The notes under the pieces: model-generated
Database searches by the model: none
Told to the model about the DNA's origin: nothing
What the model saw: the letters and a program-made list of their open reading frames with translations, nothing else
In this document: in pieces, positions 55,439 through 64,000 of the stretch
How positions within the stretch are numbered: the stretch's first letter is position 1
How the letters are laid out: every line of letters begins with the position of its first letter
Program-made: the position numbers and the translations under genes
NCBI RefSeq assembly: GCF_008763945.1
Contig: NZ_VTQH01000001.1
Location: 271,441 to 335,440, forward strand
Direction: 5' to 3'
DNA length: 64,000 nt
Origin: Microbacterium testaceum StLB037
GTDB taxonomy: Bacteria; Actinomycetota; Actinomycetes; Actinomycetales; Microbacteriaceae

Positions 55439-56188
55439 GTGAGTTCCGACCTGCCCGCCGAGACCCCCTCGACCGTCCCGGAGCAGATGGGCGCGACCTA
55501 CCGCCTGGGTCGATTCCTCATCGCCCCCCTGGCCCGGGCCGTCTACCGCCCCCGCATCGAGGGGCGCGAGAACGTGCCGCGCACCGGCCCGGTGATCTTC
55601 GCGAGCAACCACCTGTCGTTCATCGACTCCATCGCCATCCCCGTCGCGGCCCCGCGGCCCGTGCACTTCATGGCGAAGTCGGCCTACTTCGAGAAGTGGG
55701 CGTCCCGGCAGTTCTTCACCGCGATCGGCGCGATCCCGGTCGAGCGCGGGGCCGGGCAGAAGGCACTCGACGCCCTCGACCAGCAGCGCGCCCTCCTGGA
55801 GGACGAGCGGGCGGTGGCGCTCTACCCCGAGGGCACGCGATCGCTCGACGGCCGCCTGTACAAGGGCCGCACCGGGGTCGCCTTCCTCGCGCTGCAGACC
55901 GGTGCCCCCGTGGTTCCGGTGGGCCTCATCGGCACCGATAAGGTCATGCCGGTCGGGGCGAAGATCCCCACCACCAAAGAGCGCATCACCGTGCGCTTCG
56001 GAACGCCCCTCGACCTCTCCCCGCACGGCGCTGCCTCGTCGGGCCGCGCGCGTCGCGGCGCCACCGACGAGATCATGGCCGCGATCCACGCCCTGAGCGA
56101 GCAGGAACTCGCCAACGCCTACAACGAGGCGCCCGCGCAGAACCCGATCGAGCGCATCAAGCAGGTGCTCCCCCACGAGCGCCTCTGA
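55439..56188 (+). CDS. plsC: 1-acyl-sn-glycerol-3-phosphate acyltransferase
   Basis: 249-aa membrane-bound acyltransferase of phospholipid synthesis. Motif I is NHLSFIDS (HxxxxD), motif III is YPEGTRSLDG, and motif II region is FEKWASRQFFTAIGAIPVERG. GTG at 55439 follows TAGCCT by about 7 nt (leaderless). Its neighbours handle glycerol and dihydroxyacetone, which feed glycerol-3-phosphate to lipids. Confidence 0.93.
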   Translation: MSSDLPAETPSTVPEQMGATYRLGRFLIAPLARAVYRPRIEGRENVPRTGPVIFASNHLSFIDSIAIPVAAPRPVHFMAKSAYFEKWASRQFFTAIGAIPVERGAGQKALDALDQQRALLEDERAVALYPEGTRSLDGRLYKGRTGVAFLALQTGAPVVPVGLIGTDKVMPVGAKIPTTKERITVRFGTPLDLSPHGAASSGRARRGATDEIMAAIHALSEQELANAYNEAPAQNPIERIKQVLPHERL

Positions 56189-56281
56189 GGCACGGGCCTT
56201 TTCGTCCTTGACGTGACGGCGCCCGGCGAGCAGGGTCGAAACCGACGGCCCGGACCGTCGTCGCCACAACGAGGAGGCACC

Positions 56282-57277
56282 GTGAAGAAGTTCGTCAACG
56301 ACCCCGCCGACGTCTTGGCCGAGGCCCTCCGCGGCATCCAGGCCGCTCATCCGGAGGTGCGGGTGGATGCCGAGAACCGGGTGATCCTGCGCGCGGAGCC
56401 GACCCGCGCGGGCAAGGTGGCGCTGGTGTCGGGCGGCGGTTCCGGGCACGAGCCGATGCACGGCGGTTTCGTCGGGCGCGGGATGCTCGACGCCGCGGCC
56501 GCCGGCGAGGTGTTCACCTCACCGACCCCCGATCAGGTTCTCGCCGCGACCCAGGCGGTCGATTCGGGTGCGGGCGTGTTGCACATCGTGAAGAACTACA
56601 CCGGTGACGTCCTGAACTTCGAGATGGCGGCCGAGCTCGCCGACGCGGAGGGCGTCCGCGTCGAGTCGGTCGTCGTCGCCGACGACGTCGCCGTGACCGA
56701 TTCCACCTGGACCGCGGGACGGCGCGGCACCGGCACCACCGTGATCCTCGAGAAGGTCGTCGGTGCTCTCGCCGAAGAGGGGGCCGACCTCGACGCGGTC
56801 GCCGATCTCGCGCGCCGAGTCTCGGCCGCGGGCCGGTCGATGGGCGTCGCCCTCACCAGCTGCACCGTTCCCGCGGCGGGCCGCCCCACCTTCGAGCTCC
56901 CCGACGACGAGATGGAGGTCGGTGTCGGCATCCACGGCGAGCCCGGCCGTTCGCGCGTGAGGTTGGCATCCGCTCGAGAGATCGCGAAGCTCATGGTCGA
57001 CCCGATCGTCCACGACTTCGGCGAGGCGGTGGGGCCGGCGATCGTCCTGCTCTCGGGCCTCGGCGGAACCCCGCTGATCGAGCAGTACCTGCTGTACGGC
57101 GAGATCGCGCCCCTGCTCGCCGAGGCCGGCGTCGACGTCCAGCGCGTGCTGATCGGCGACTACATCACGAGCCTCGACATGGCCGGGGCCTCGCTGACCG
57201 TGGTGAAGGCCGACGACGAGATGCTGCGCCTGTGGGACGCCCCCGTCGTGACCCCCGGGCTGCGGTGGGGCGCATGA
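56282..57277 (+). CDS. dhaK: Dihydroxyacetone kinase subunit K
   Basis: 331-aa substrate-binding subunit. It binds dihydroxyacetone covalently through a His, probably in GVGIHGEPGRSR. Family motifs: VNDPADVLAEALRGI, SGGGSGHEPMHGGFVG, IVKNYTGDVLNFEMA. GTG at 56282 has GAGGAGG upstream. Ends with ATGA overlap into dhaL. The K, L and M genes form a phosphoenolpyruvate-dependent kinase with the PTS. Confidence 0.97.
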   Translation: MKKFVNDPADVLAEALRGIQAAHPEVRVDAENRVILRAEPTRAGKVALVSGGGSGHEPMHGGFVGRGMLDAAAAGEVFTSPTPDQVLAATQAVDSGAGVLHIVKNYTGDVLNFEMAAELADAEGVRVESVVVADDVAVTDSTWTAGRRGTGTTVILEKVVGALAEEGADLDAVADLARRVSAAGRSMGVALTSCTVPAAGRPTFELPDDEMEVGVGIHGEPGRSRVRLASAREIAKLMVDPIVHDFGEAVGPAIVLLSGLGGTPLIEQYLLYGEIAPLLAEAGVDVQRVLIGDYITSLDMAGASLTVVKADDEMLRLWDAPVVTPGLRWGA

Positions 57278-57909
57278 GCGGCACCGTCTCGACCGACGAT
57301 CTGGTGTCGTGGATCCGCGCGTTCCGCGACGCCGTCCAGGAGCACAAAGACGAGCTCACGCGCCTCGACTCCGAGATCGGCGACGCCGACCACGGCTCGA
57401 ACATGGCACGCGGCCTCGACGCGGTGGTCGCCAAGCTCGACCCCGCTCCCGCGACCCCCGCCGAGCTGTTCAAGACGGTCGGCATGACCCTCGTGTCCTC
57501 CGTCGGCGGCGCCAGCGGCCCGCTGTACGGCACGCTGTTCCTGCGCATGGGTCCCGCCCTCGGAACGGAGGGAGGGGTGGATGCCGACACCCTCGGCGCC
57601 GCCCTCCGAGCCGGTGTCGAAGGGGTCGTCGCCCGCGGCAAGGCCGAGCTCGGCGACAAGACGATGATCGACGCCCTCTCCCCCGCCCTCGACGCGTGGG
57701 ACGCCGCGAGCGTCGACGGACTCGCTGCGGCCGCCCGCGCCGCCGCAGAGGCCGCCGCCCGCGGGCGGGATGCGACCGAACCGCTCGTGGCACGGAAGGG
57801 TCGAGCGAGCTATCTCGGCGAGCGCAGCGCCGGCCACCTCGACCCGGGGGCGAGCTCCGCGACCCTGCTGCTCGAGGCCCTGCGCGACACCCTCGAGGCC
57901 GCCGCGTGA
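57274..57909 (+). CDS. dhaL: Dihydroxyacetone kinase subunit L
   Basis: 211-aa ADP-binding subunit that phosphorylates dihydroxyacetone held by DhaK. The Mg-ADP site is in LDSEIGDADHGSNMARGLDAV, and SVGGASGPLYGTLFLRMG and GDKTMIDALSPALDAW follow. ATG at 57274 overlaps the dhaK stop, and its own stop overlaps the GTG of dhaM, so all three are coupled. Confidence 0.97.
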   Translation: MSGTVSTDDLVSWIRAFRDAVQEHKDELTRLDSEIGDADHGSNMARGLDAVVAKLDPAPATPAELFKTVGMTLVSSVGGASGPLYGTLFLRMGPALGTEGGVDADTLGAALRAGVEGVVARGKAELGDKTMIDALSPALDAWDAASVDGLAAAARAAAEAAARGRDATEPLVARKGRASYLGERSAGHLDPGASSATLLLEALRDTLEAAA

Positions 57910-58637
57910 TCGGGCTCGTCGCCGTCTCGCACTCGCGCGCCCTCGCCGAGGCCGCCGTGCACCTCGCCCTGCAGATGGGCGGAGACTCGCCCCCGATCGT
58001 GCGCGTCGCGGCGGGAGGACCGGATGACGACCTCGGAACGGATGCCGTGGCGATCGCCGCCGCGATCGACGACGCCGATTCCGGAGACGGCGTCCTCGTG
58101 CTGATGGACCTCGGTTCCGCCATCCTCAGCGCCGAGACGGCCCTGGAGTTCGTGGCCAAGCCCGACCGGGTGCGCCTGAGTTCCGCCCCCTTCGTCGAGG
58201 GGCTCGTCGCCGCGGTCGTCGCGGCCGCGGGAGGAGCCGACCTCGAGACCGCGGCCCGCGAATGCGCCACCGCCGCCGCGGCGAAGGCGCGTCAGCTGGG
58301 CGGGGACGCCGCAGAGCCGGCATCCGCTGCGCTCTCCCCCGCCGGCACCGCCGGCGCGGAGGGGTTGTCGTTCGAAGCCGTCGTGATCAACCCCTCGGGC
58401 CTGCACGCGCGTCCCGCCGCCACCTTCGTCAAGGCAGCCTCGCGGTACGACGCCGAGGTGCGCATCGCCGATCTGGAGACGGGGGCCGACGAGGTGTCGG
58501 GGCGGAGCCTGCTCGCGCTGATGGCGCTCGGGATCCGGCAGGGGTCGCGGGTGCGGGTGAGTGCGGCGGGACCGCAGGCGCAGGCCGCGCTCGACGATCT
58601 CCGGGCCCTGATCGACGACGGCTTCGGCGAGCGCTGA
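57906..58637 (+). CDS. dhaM: Dihydroxyacetone kinase phosphoryl donor subunit M (EIIA + HPr)
   Basis: 243-aa phosphotransfer protein. N-terminal EIIA-Man-like domain with the active His in GLVAVSHSRALAEA, and VLMDLGSAILSAETALEF. A C-terminal HPr-like domain carries the second His in NPSGLHARPAATFVKAA. The E. coli form also has a third, EI-like domain; it is absent here, so the cell's general EI would supply phosphate. GTG overlaps the dhaL stop. Confidence 0.95.
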   Translation: MIGLVAVSHSRALAEAAVHLALQMGGDSPPIVRVAAGGPDDDLGTDAVAIAAAIDDADSGDGVLVLMDLGSAILSAETALEFVAKPDRVRLSSAPFVEGLVAAVVAAAGGADLETAARECATAAAAKARQLGGDAAEPASAALSPAGTAGAEGLSFEAVVINPSGLHARPAATFVKAASRYDAEVRIADLETGADEVSGRSLLALMALGIRQGSRVRVSAAGPQAQAALDDLRALIDDGFGER

Positions 58638-58656
58638 GCGCGCGGCGCGACCGGGG

Positions 58657-59622
58657 TCAGCGCGTGACGCTGAGCAGACGCCGAGCGAGCGACTCCTCGA
58701 CGACCAGCTCGGTCACGAGGTCGGCGGCGAGCGCGCCGCGCAGGCCGTCGAGCTTGGACAGGCTCGACACGACGCAGAACCGACGCGGGATGCGCCGGAC
58801 CGTGTCGAGGTCGGGTCCGCTCGAGCGGGCGTTGAGCTCGGGGATGTCGCTCGAGCCGTCGGCGCGGTAGAACACGGTGGCGCAGTCGCCGACCACGCCC
58901 TCGCGTTCGATGACCGCACGGTCGCGCTCGTCGAAGTAGTCGCCGCTGTACACGTGCGAGGGCACGTCGGCGTGGGGCGAGCCGAGGCCGAAGACGAACA
59001 GGCCGACGCGCTGCTGGATCTCGAGCACGGAGCGCACCGAGCGCTCGCGCCACATCGCCTGCTTCGTGTGCGGGTCGTCGAACAGCGCGGGCACCGGGAA
59101 TTGGTGCACGGACGACGACCAGGCCGCCCCGAGCTTGGAGAGGATCTCCCCCGCGTACGGGATGCCGGAGGTGCGGACGTTGGCCGCGCCGTTCATCTGG
59201 ACGATGTGGGTGTCGTGCACGTCTTTATGCGGGACGTGGCGGGCCACGGCCGAGAGGGTCGATCCCCACGCGACGCCGACCGTCATCGACGATTCGACGC
59301 GTTCGGCCAGGATGCGGGCGGCGGTCAGGGCGGTGCGTTCGAGGCGCTCCGCCTCGGAGGTGCGCGCGGGGGTGGGCACGACGTGCGCGGTGATGCCGAA
59401 GCGATCGGCGATCCGCTGGGCCATCTGACCACGGGCGTCATCGGGTGGGCTGATCGAGATGGTGACGAGCCCGACGTCGCGGGCGTGCTGCAGCAGGCGC
59501 GACACCGACGACCGGGAGACCCGCATCTCGTGTGCGATGGCATCCATCGTGAGGTCTTGCATGTAATACAGCTGCGCCGCGCGCAGAGCGTCGCGGGAGC
59601 GCTCCTCGGCCTGCGTCACCAC
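58657..59622 (-). CDS. SorC/DeoR-type sugar-binding transcriptional regulator
   Basis: About 321 aa. N-terminal helix-turn-helix (MDAIAHEMRVSRSSVSRLLQHARD, in part) and a C-terminal sugar-phosphate-binding domain (GVAWGSTLSAVARHVP, QMNGAANVRTSGIPYAGEI). It is divergent from glpD and 19 bp from the dhaM stop, so it probably controls glycerol or dihydroxyacetone genes. I prefer GTG at 59622, since AAGGTG lies about 9 nt upstream; GTG at 59655 would start inside the operator palindrome. Confidence 0.88.
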   Translation of the reverse strand: MVTQAEERSRDALRAAQLYYMQDLTMDAIAHEMRVSRSSVSRLLQHARDVGLVTISISPPDDARGQMAQRIADRFGITAHVVPTPARTSEAERLERTALTAARILAERVESSMTVGVAWGSTLSAVARHVPHKDVHDTHIVQMNGAANVRTSGIPYAGEILSKLGAAWSSSVHQFPVPALFDDPHTKQAMWRERSVRSVLEIQQRVGLFVFGLGSPHADVPSHVYSGDYFDERDRAVIEREGVVGDCATVFYRADGSSDIPELNARSSGPDLDTVRRIPRRFCVVSSLSKLDGLRGALAADLVTELVVEESLARRLLSVTR

Positions 59623-59650
59623 CGTCGGGTCACCTTCATGAACACCATTC

Positions 59651-59685
59651 TGCACGTTTGTTCAAGGGGCTTGCAACAACGTGCA
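59651..59685. promoter_or_regulatory. Operator-like palindrome between regulator and glpD
   Basis: TGCACGTTTGTTCAAG and CTTGCAACAACGTGCA form a 35-bp palindrome with a 3-nt centre and 13 of 16 paired positions. The right half overlaps the -35 of the glpD promoter. It is likely the binding site of the adjacent SorC-type regulator; that is inference. Confidence 0.72.
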
Positions 59686-59699
59686 GACAGGCGCATTGT
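59671..59699 (+). promoter_or_regulatory. glpD promoter (TTGCAA-N17-CATTGT)
   Basis: -35 TTGCAA at 59671-59676 and -10 CATTGT at 59694-59699, 17 nt apart, with about 30 nt of leader before the glpD ATG. Confidence 0.65.
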
Positions 59700-59734
59700 G
59701 ATCGTCGTACCAACAACGAAAGGTCGCAGTCGAC

Positions 59735-61453
59735 ATGTCGTCCCCCGCAACTCCGCTCCGCGCCGACGTCCAGGCGCTCCGCGACGCCGAAGACCTCGAC
59801 GTCCTCATCATCGGAGGGGGCATCAACGGCCTCGCCACCCTCCGCGACCTCGCCCTGCAGGGCGTGAGCGTCGCGCTCGTCGAGCGCGGCGACTTCGTCT
59901 CCGGTGCCTCCTCGGCCTCCAGCCACATGGTCCACGGCGGTATCCGCTACCTCGAGAACGGCGAGTTCCGCCTCGTGAAGGAAGCGGTGACCGAGCGCAA
60001 CGACCTGCTGAAGACGGCCCCCCACTACGTCAAGCCGCTCGAGACGACGATCCCGATCTACAAGACGTTCTCCGGCATCCTCTCGGCGCCCTTCCGCCTG
60101 CTCGTGACGCACGGTCGCGGCAAGCCCAACGAGCGCGGTGCCCTGCTGATCAAGGTCGGCCTCATCATGTACGACACCTTCTCGCGCGACGGCGGGTCGG
60201 TGCCCCGGCACAAGTTCCTGGGCAAGAAGAAGTCGCTCGCCGAGCTGCCCAAGCTCAACCCCGACCTCGCGTACACCGCGACGTACTTCGACGCCTCGAT
60301 GCACGACCCCGAGCGCATCGCCCTCGACGTGCTGCGCGACGGCATCGAGGCCGGCGCCGGACGCACGCAGGCCGTCAACTACGTCTCGGCCGTGGGCGCC
60401 GACGCGAACGGCGTCCGCGTGCGCGACGAGGTCTCGGGCGAGGAGTTCAGCGTCAAGGCGAAGGTCGTCCTCAACACGGCCGGCCCCTGGACCGACCTCG
60501 CCAACAAGGCGATGGGGCTCGACACCACCTTCATGGGGGGCACCAAGGGCTCGCACATCGTGCTCGACAACCCCGAGCTGCTCGCCGCCACCGGAGGACG
60601 CGAGATCTTCTTCGAGCACTCCGACGGCCGCATCGTGCTGATCTACCCGCTCAAGGACCGCGTCCTGGTCGGAACCACCGACATCGACGCCGACCCCGCA
60701 AAGCCAGTCGTGTGCACGGACGACGAGATCGAGTACTTCTTCGACCTCATCGGACACGTGTTCCCGACCATCGGCGTGGACCGCTCGCAGATCGTGTACA
60801 CCTTCTCCGGCATCCGCCCCCTCCCCCGCCACGATGACACGGCCCCCGGCTTCGTGTCGCGCGACTACCGCATCGTCGAGGACGAGATCGCGGGCGTTCC
60901 GGCCATGAGCCTGGTCGGGGGGAAGTGGACCACGTTCCGCGCTCTTGCCGAGCACCTCAGCATGAAGACGATGCAGAAGCTGCGTCGTCCCCACCGCGTC
61001 AGCACCCAGGGCCTGGCCATCGGCGGCGGCGCGGGCTTCCCCGCCACCCCCGAGCAGCGTCGTCGCTGGATCGCTGCGCGCACGAATGCGCACTCCGCCG
61101 AGCTCGTCGAGACGATGCTGGAGCGCTACGGCACCCGCGCCGACGCCATCCTCGCCGCCCTGCCCGCCGAGCCCACGCCGGTTCCCGACGCCGCCGGGTA
61201 CTACCGCGAAGAGCTCGCCTTCATCGCGAAGAACGAGCAGGTCGTGCACCTGATCGACGTGCTGCTGCGCCGGACGCACCTCGCCTTCGTCGGCGGGATG
61301 ACCGAGCGCACGCTGCACGAGGTCGCCGAGGCCGTAGCCGAGCCCCTCGGTTGGGACTCCGCCCGCGTCGACGACGAGGTGACCCGTACTACGGAGATTC
61401 TGCGCTCCGCCCACCGTGTCGACCTGGCACAGGCCGGAGTGGCTCGAATCTGA
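59735..61453 (+). CDS. glpD: Aerobic glycerol-3-phosphate dehydrogenase
   Basis: 572-aa FAD enzyme that oxidises glycerol 3-phosphate to dihydroxyacetone phosphate at the membrane. N-terminal FAD fold DVLIIGGGINGLATLRDLAL, then GASSASSHMVHGGIRYLE, and RVLVGTTDIDADPAKPV in the middle; a C-terminal helical domain follows. ATG at 59735 has GAAAGG upstream. First of glpD-glpF-glpK. A hairpin 5 nt after the stop may limit read-through. Confidence 0.97.
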   Translation: MSSPATPLRADVQALRDAEDLDVLIIGGGINGLATLRDLALQGVSVALVERGDFVSGASSASSHMVHGGIRYLENGEFRLVKEAVTERNDLLKTAPHYVKPLETTIPIYKTFSGILSAPFRLLVTHGRGKPNERGALLIKVGLIMYDTFSRDGGSVPRHKFLGKKKSLAELPKLNPDLAYTATYFDASMHDPERIALDVLRDGIEAGAGRTQAVNYVSAVGADANGVRVRDEVSGEEFSVKAKVVLNTAGPWTDLANKAMGLDTTFMGGTKGSHIVLDNPELLAATGGREIFFEHSDGRIVLIYPLKDRVLVGTTDIDADPAKPVVCTDDEIEYFFDLIGHVFPTIGVDRSQIVYTFSGIRPLPRHDDTAPGFVSRDYRIVEDEIAGVPAMSLVGGKWTTFRALAEHLSMKTMQKLRRPHRVSTQGLAIGGGAGFPATPEQRRRWIAARTNAHSAELVETMLERYGTRADAILAALPAEPTPVPDAAGYYREELAFIAKNEQVVHLIDVLLRRTHLAFVGGMTERTLHEVAEAVAEPLGWDSARVDDEVTRTTEILRSAHRVDLAQAGVARI

Positions 61454-61457
61454 GAGA

Positions 61458-61493
61458 ACGTGCGGGCGCGCCACCTGTTGCGCGCCCGCACGT
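61458..61493 (+). terminator. Hairpin between glpD and glpF
   Basis: 14-bp perfect arms (ACGTGCGGGCGCGC and its complement), 8-nt loop, 5 nt past the glpD stop. It may be an attenuating terminator within the operon. Confidence 0.75.
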
Positions 61494-61574
61494 GAGCCAT
61501 AGGTTCGGAGCACCGAGCCGCACTACCACCCGAGCCGAAGGTGTCCGGGTGACGAAAGAAAGGTCGATGACGAC

Positions 61575-62330
61575 ATGCAAGAAGTGAACTTGGGGCTGTA
61601 CTTCCTCTCGGAGGTCGTCGGCACCGCGATGCTCATCCTGTTGGGCTGTGGCGTGGTCGCCAACGTGGCCCTCGCCAAGACCAAGGGCAACGCCGGCGGC
61701 ACCCTGATGGTCAACTGGGGTTGGGGCCTGGCGGTCTTCGCCGGTGTCATCGTCTCCGCGTACTCCGGCGCTCAGCTGAACCCCGCCGTCTCCATCGGCC
61801 TCCTGGTCGCCGGCAAGATCGCCTTCGTCCAGTTCCTCGTGGCCGTCGCCGCGCAGATGGTCGGTGCCATCATCGGCGCCGTCCTCGCCTGGGCTTCGTA
61901 CAAGCAGCACTTCGACGACGAGCCCGACCCGGCCGCCAAGCTCGGCGTGTTCTCGACGGGCCCCGCGATCCGCTCCTACGGCTTCAACTTCCTCACCGAG
62001 GTCATCGCGACCTTCGTCCTGGTCTTCGTGATCTTCGGTTTCGCCGATTACGGCGTGGCCAGCGTCGGCGTCCCGGCCGGCATCGGCGGCCTCTCTGCCG
62101 TTCCGGTGGCCCTGCTCGTCGTCGGTATCGGTGCCTCCCTGGGTGGCCCGACCGGTTACGCGATCAACCCCGCCCGTGACCTCGGCCCCCGCATCGCCCA
62201 CGCGATCCTCCCCATCAAGGGCAAGGGCTCGAGCGACTGGGGCTACTCCTGGGTTCCGGTCGCCGGCCCCCTCGTCGGTGGTCTGCTCGCGGGTCTGCTG
62301 GCCCCCGTGCTCCTCGGCCTCGCCAACTGA
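61575..62330 (+). CDS. glpF: Aquaglyceroporin (MIP family)
   Basis: 251-aa channel with six membrane segments. The two NPA motifs are present (AQLNPAVSIG and AINPARDLGPR). Between glpD and glpK, so glycerol uptake is the likely role. The Shine-Dalgarno region (GAAAGGTCG then GACATG) is nearly the same as that of glpD. Confidence 0.95.
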   Translation: MQEVNLGLYFLSEVVGTAMLILLGCGVVANVALAKTKGNAGGTLMVNWGWGLAVFAGVIVSAYSGAQLNPAVSIGLLVAGKIAFVQFLVAVAAQMVGAIIGAVLAWASYKQHFDDEPDPAAKLGVFSTGPAIRSYGFNFLTEVIATFVLVFVIFGFADYGVASVGVPAGIGGLSAVPVALLVVGIGASLGGPTGYAINPARDLGPRIAHAILPIKGKGSSDWGYSWVPVAGPLVGGLLAGLLAPVLLGLAN

Positions 62331-62419
62331 GCACTCCCCGGCGGGGGTGTCGCCCGGCGCCCCCGCCCCCTCTTCTCTTCCTCTTCACCCGTTACAGACA
62401 CTGACAAAGGAGTCCATCC

Positions 62420-63931
62420 ATGGCCGACTACGTCCTCGCCATCGACCAGGGCACGACCTCGACGCGCGCGATGATCTTCGACAAGTCCGGGAGCGTCGTC
62501 TCCGTCGGACAGAAGGAGCACGAGCAGATCTTCCCGCGCGCGGGATGGGTCGAGCACGACCCCGCCGAGATCTGGCGCAACACCCAGGAGGTGATCGGTC
62601 TGGCCCTCAGCCGCGCCGACATCACCCGTCACGACATCGCCGCCGTCGGCATCACCAACCAGCGCGAGACCGCGGTGGTCTGGGACAAGAACACCGGCAA
62701 GCCCGTGTACAACGCCATCGTCTGGCAGGACACGCGCACGCAGTCGATCGTCGACCGCCTCGCCGACGGCGACCCCGAGCGCTACAAGAGCATCGTGGGC
62801 CTGCCGCTGGCGACCTACTTCTCGGGCACCAAGATCGTCTGGATCCTCGAGAACGTCGACGGAGCCCGCGAGAAGGCCGAGGCCGGCGACCTGCTGTTCG
62901 GCACGACCGACACCTGGGTGCTGTGGAACCTCACCGGCGGTATCGACGGCGGCGTGCACGCGACCGACGTCACCAACGCCAGCCGCACGCTGTTCATGGA
63001 CCTCGAGACGCTGTCGTGGCGCGAGGACATCCTCGCCGACTTCGGTGTGCCCGCCTCGATGCTCCCCGAGATCCGTTCCTCCTCCGAGGTCTACGGCACG
63101 GTCGAGTCCTCGTCGCTGCTGCGCGAGACCCCGATCGCGGGCATCCTGGGCGACCAGCAGGCTGCGACCTTCGGCCAGGCGGCCTTCGACCCGGGTGAGA
63201 GCAAGAACACCTACGGCACGGGCAACTTCCTCATCTTCCAGACCGGTGAGGAGATCGTCCACTCCAAGAACGGCCTGCTGACCACGCTCGGCTACAAGCT
63301 CGGCGACCAGCCCGCCCGCTACGCCCTCGAGGGCTCGATCGCCGTGACCGGCTCGCTCATCCAGTGGCTGCGCGACCAGCTCGGCATCATCTCCTCGGCC
63401 CCCGAGGTCGAGAAGCTCGCCGAGAGCGTCGACGACAACGGCGGCGTGTACTTCGTGCCGGCGTTCTCGGGTCTGTTCGCCCCCTACTGGCGTCCCGACG
63501 CCCGCGGCGCGATCGTCGGTATGACCCGTTACGTCAACCGCGGCCACATCGCCCGCGCCGCTCTCGAGGCCACCGCCTTCCAGTCCCGCGAGGTGCTGGA
63601 CGCCGTCAACGCCGACTCCGGCGTCGACCTGGCCGAGCTCAAGGTCGACGGCGGCATGACCGCCAACGACGCGCTGATGCAGTTCCAGGCCGACATCCTG
63701 GGCGTGCCGGTCGTGCGTCCCGTCGTGGCCGAGACCACCGCCCTGGGCGCCGCGTACGCCGCGGGTCTCGCGGTCGGTTTCTGGGACAACCTCGACGACC
63801 TGCGCGCCAACTGGCAGGAAGACAAGCGCTGGGAGCCGAACATGGACGACGGCGAGCGCGAGCGCGAGCTGCGCTTGTGGAAGAAGGCCGTCACCAAGTC
63901 GATGGACTGGATCGACGACGACGTGCGCTGA
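62420..63931 (+). CDS. glpK: Glycerol kinase
   Basis: 503-aa FGGY kinase that makes glycerol 3-phosphate from glycerol. Motifs: [60 protein letters not shown], and the C-terminal [22 protein letters not shown] at 62420 has AAAGGAG upstream. Last gene of the glp set, closed by a strong hairpin. Confidence 0.98.
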   Translation: MADYVLAIDQGTTSTRAMIFDKSGSVVSVGQKEHEQIFPRAGWVEHDPAEIWRNTQEVIGLALSRADITRHDIAAVGITNQRETAVVWDKNTGKPVYNAIVWQDTRTQSIVDRLADGDPERYKSIVGLPLATYFSGTKIVWILENVDGAREKAEAGDLLFGTTDTWVLWNLTGGIDGGVHATDVTNASRTLFMDLETLSWREDILADFGVPASMLPEIRSSSEVYGTVESSSLLRETPIAGILGDQQAATFGQAAFDPGESKNTYGTGNFLIFQTGEEIVHSKNGLLTTLGYKLGDQPARYALEGSIAVTGSLIQWLRDQLGIISSAPEVEKLAESVDDNGGVYFVPAFSGLFAPYWRPDARGAIVGMTRYVNRGHIARAALEATAFQSREVLDAVNADSGVDLAELKVDGGMTANDALMQFQADILGVPVVRPVVAETTALGAAYAAGLAVGFWDNLDDLRANWQEDKRWEPNMDDGERERELRLWKKAVTKSMDWIDDDVR

Positions 63932-63948
63932 TCCCGCACCTCACGTCA

Positions 63949-63981
63949 GGAACCCCGTCGGCTTCGAGCCGGCGGGGTTCC
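63949..63981 (+). terminator. glpK terminator
   Basis: GGAACCCCG and its complement with an inner CGGC/GCCG stem, 18 nt past the glpK stop. Confidence 0.85.
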
Positions 63982-64000
63982 GTCGTTCGCGAGACGCCGG

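Noticed and set aside
1..64000. tRNA or rRNA genes in the gaps
   Set aside because: No cloverleaf-like pattern with a T-loop GTTCRA was found by eye in the larger gaps; covariance search not possible here.

Overview
The window is a high-G+C (about 70% by eye) actinobacterial chromosome segment. The best fit is Microbacterium or a close Microbacteriaceae relative. The reasons are the gene order and protein types (efeUO, PrsW, DUF1206, a DhaKLM plus GlpDFK block, an AbiEi/DUF559-type protein), the many leaderless genes with a TAGNNT box 6-8 nt before the start codon, and a MurE-like ligase with a non-canonical substrate motif. About 54 protein genes plus one leader peptide are packed on both strands. 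I saw no rRNA, tRNA, CRISPR array, insertion sequence or prophage.

Layout. 1-2.1 kb: iron uptake efeU/efeO with an IdeR/DtxR-type box, then a divergent 2-oxoglutarate dioxygenase. 3.4-12.4 kb: rpsO, a DUF167 protein, two exporters, YceI, an FKBP isomerase, PrsW, a FAH-family hydrolase, aspA and a phosphoesterase. 12.5-25.6 kb: a PiT phosphate transporter, oligopeptidase, AbiEi/DUF559-like protein, pfkA, a SNF2 helicase, copA with a CsoR operator, and a DHA2 exporter. 25.9-35.1 kb: the translation block, split into two minus-strand operons (28549-29025 gene - truB - two small membrane proteins - ribF; nusA-ylxR-infB-rbfA) with mutY inserted between them and no rimP upstream of nusA. 35.2-46.4 kb: HD protein, glgP, DUF1206, aldo/keto reductase, proS, an ECF sigma factor with its membrane partner, a secreted HEXXH protein, and a BenE transporter. 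46.4-55.3 kb: the isoprenoid/intramembrane-protease group ispG, rseP and dxr, interrupted by a tryptophan-attenuated anthranilate synthase and a MurE-like ligase; an FKBP lipoprotein sits upstream of dxr. 55.4-64 kb: plsC, dhaKLM, a SorC-type regulator, then glpD-glpF-glpK. Together the last eight genes handle uptake and oxidation of glycerol, phosphorylation of dihydroxyacetone, and use of glycerol-3-phosphate in lipid synthesis.

The most unusual content is intergenic. Long nested inverted repeats occur in many gene gaps. One family (16436-16520, 17524-17606, 17668-17751, 19138-19221) has four related copies, each built from four roughly 14-bp units in the order forward-forward-reverse-reverse with an 18-nt period. 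Elements at 3183-3249 and 45062-45126 have unrelated sequence but the same arrangement and a 19-nt period. Three of the four family copies flank the endonuclease-like gene at 16638-17483. A second pattern is a shared promoter element, TGTCG-N11-TAGNNT (in one case N12), directly before several leaderless genes. All statements come from reading the sequence; no database search was run.
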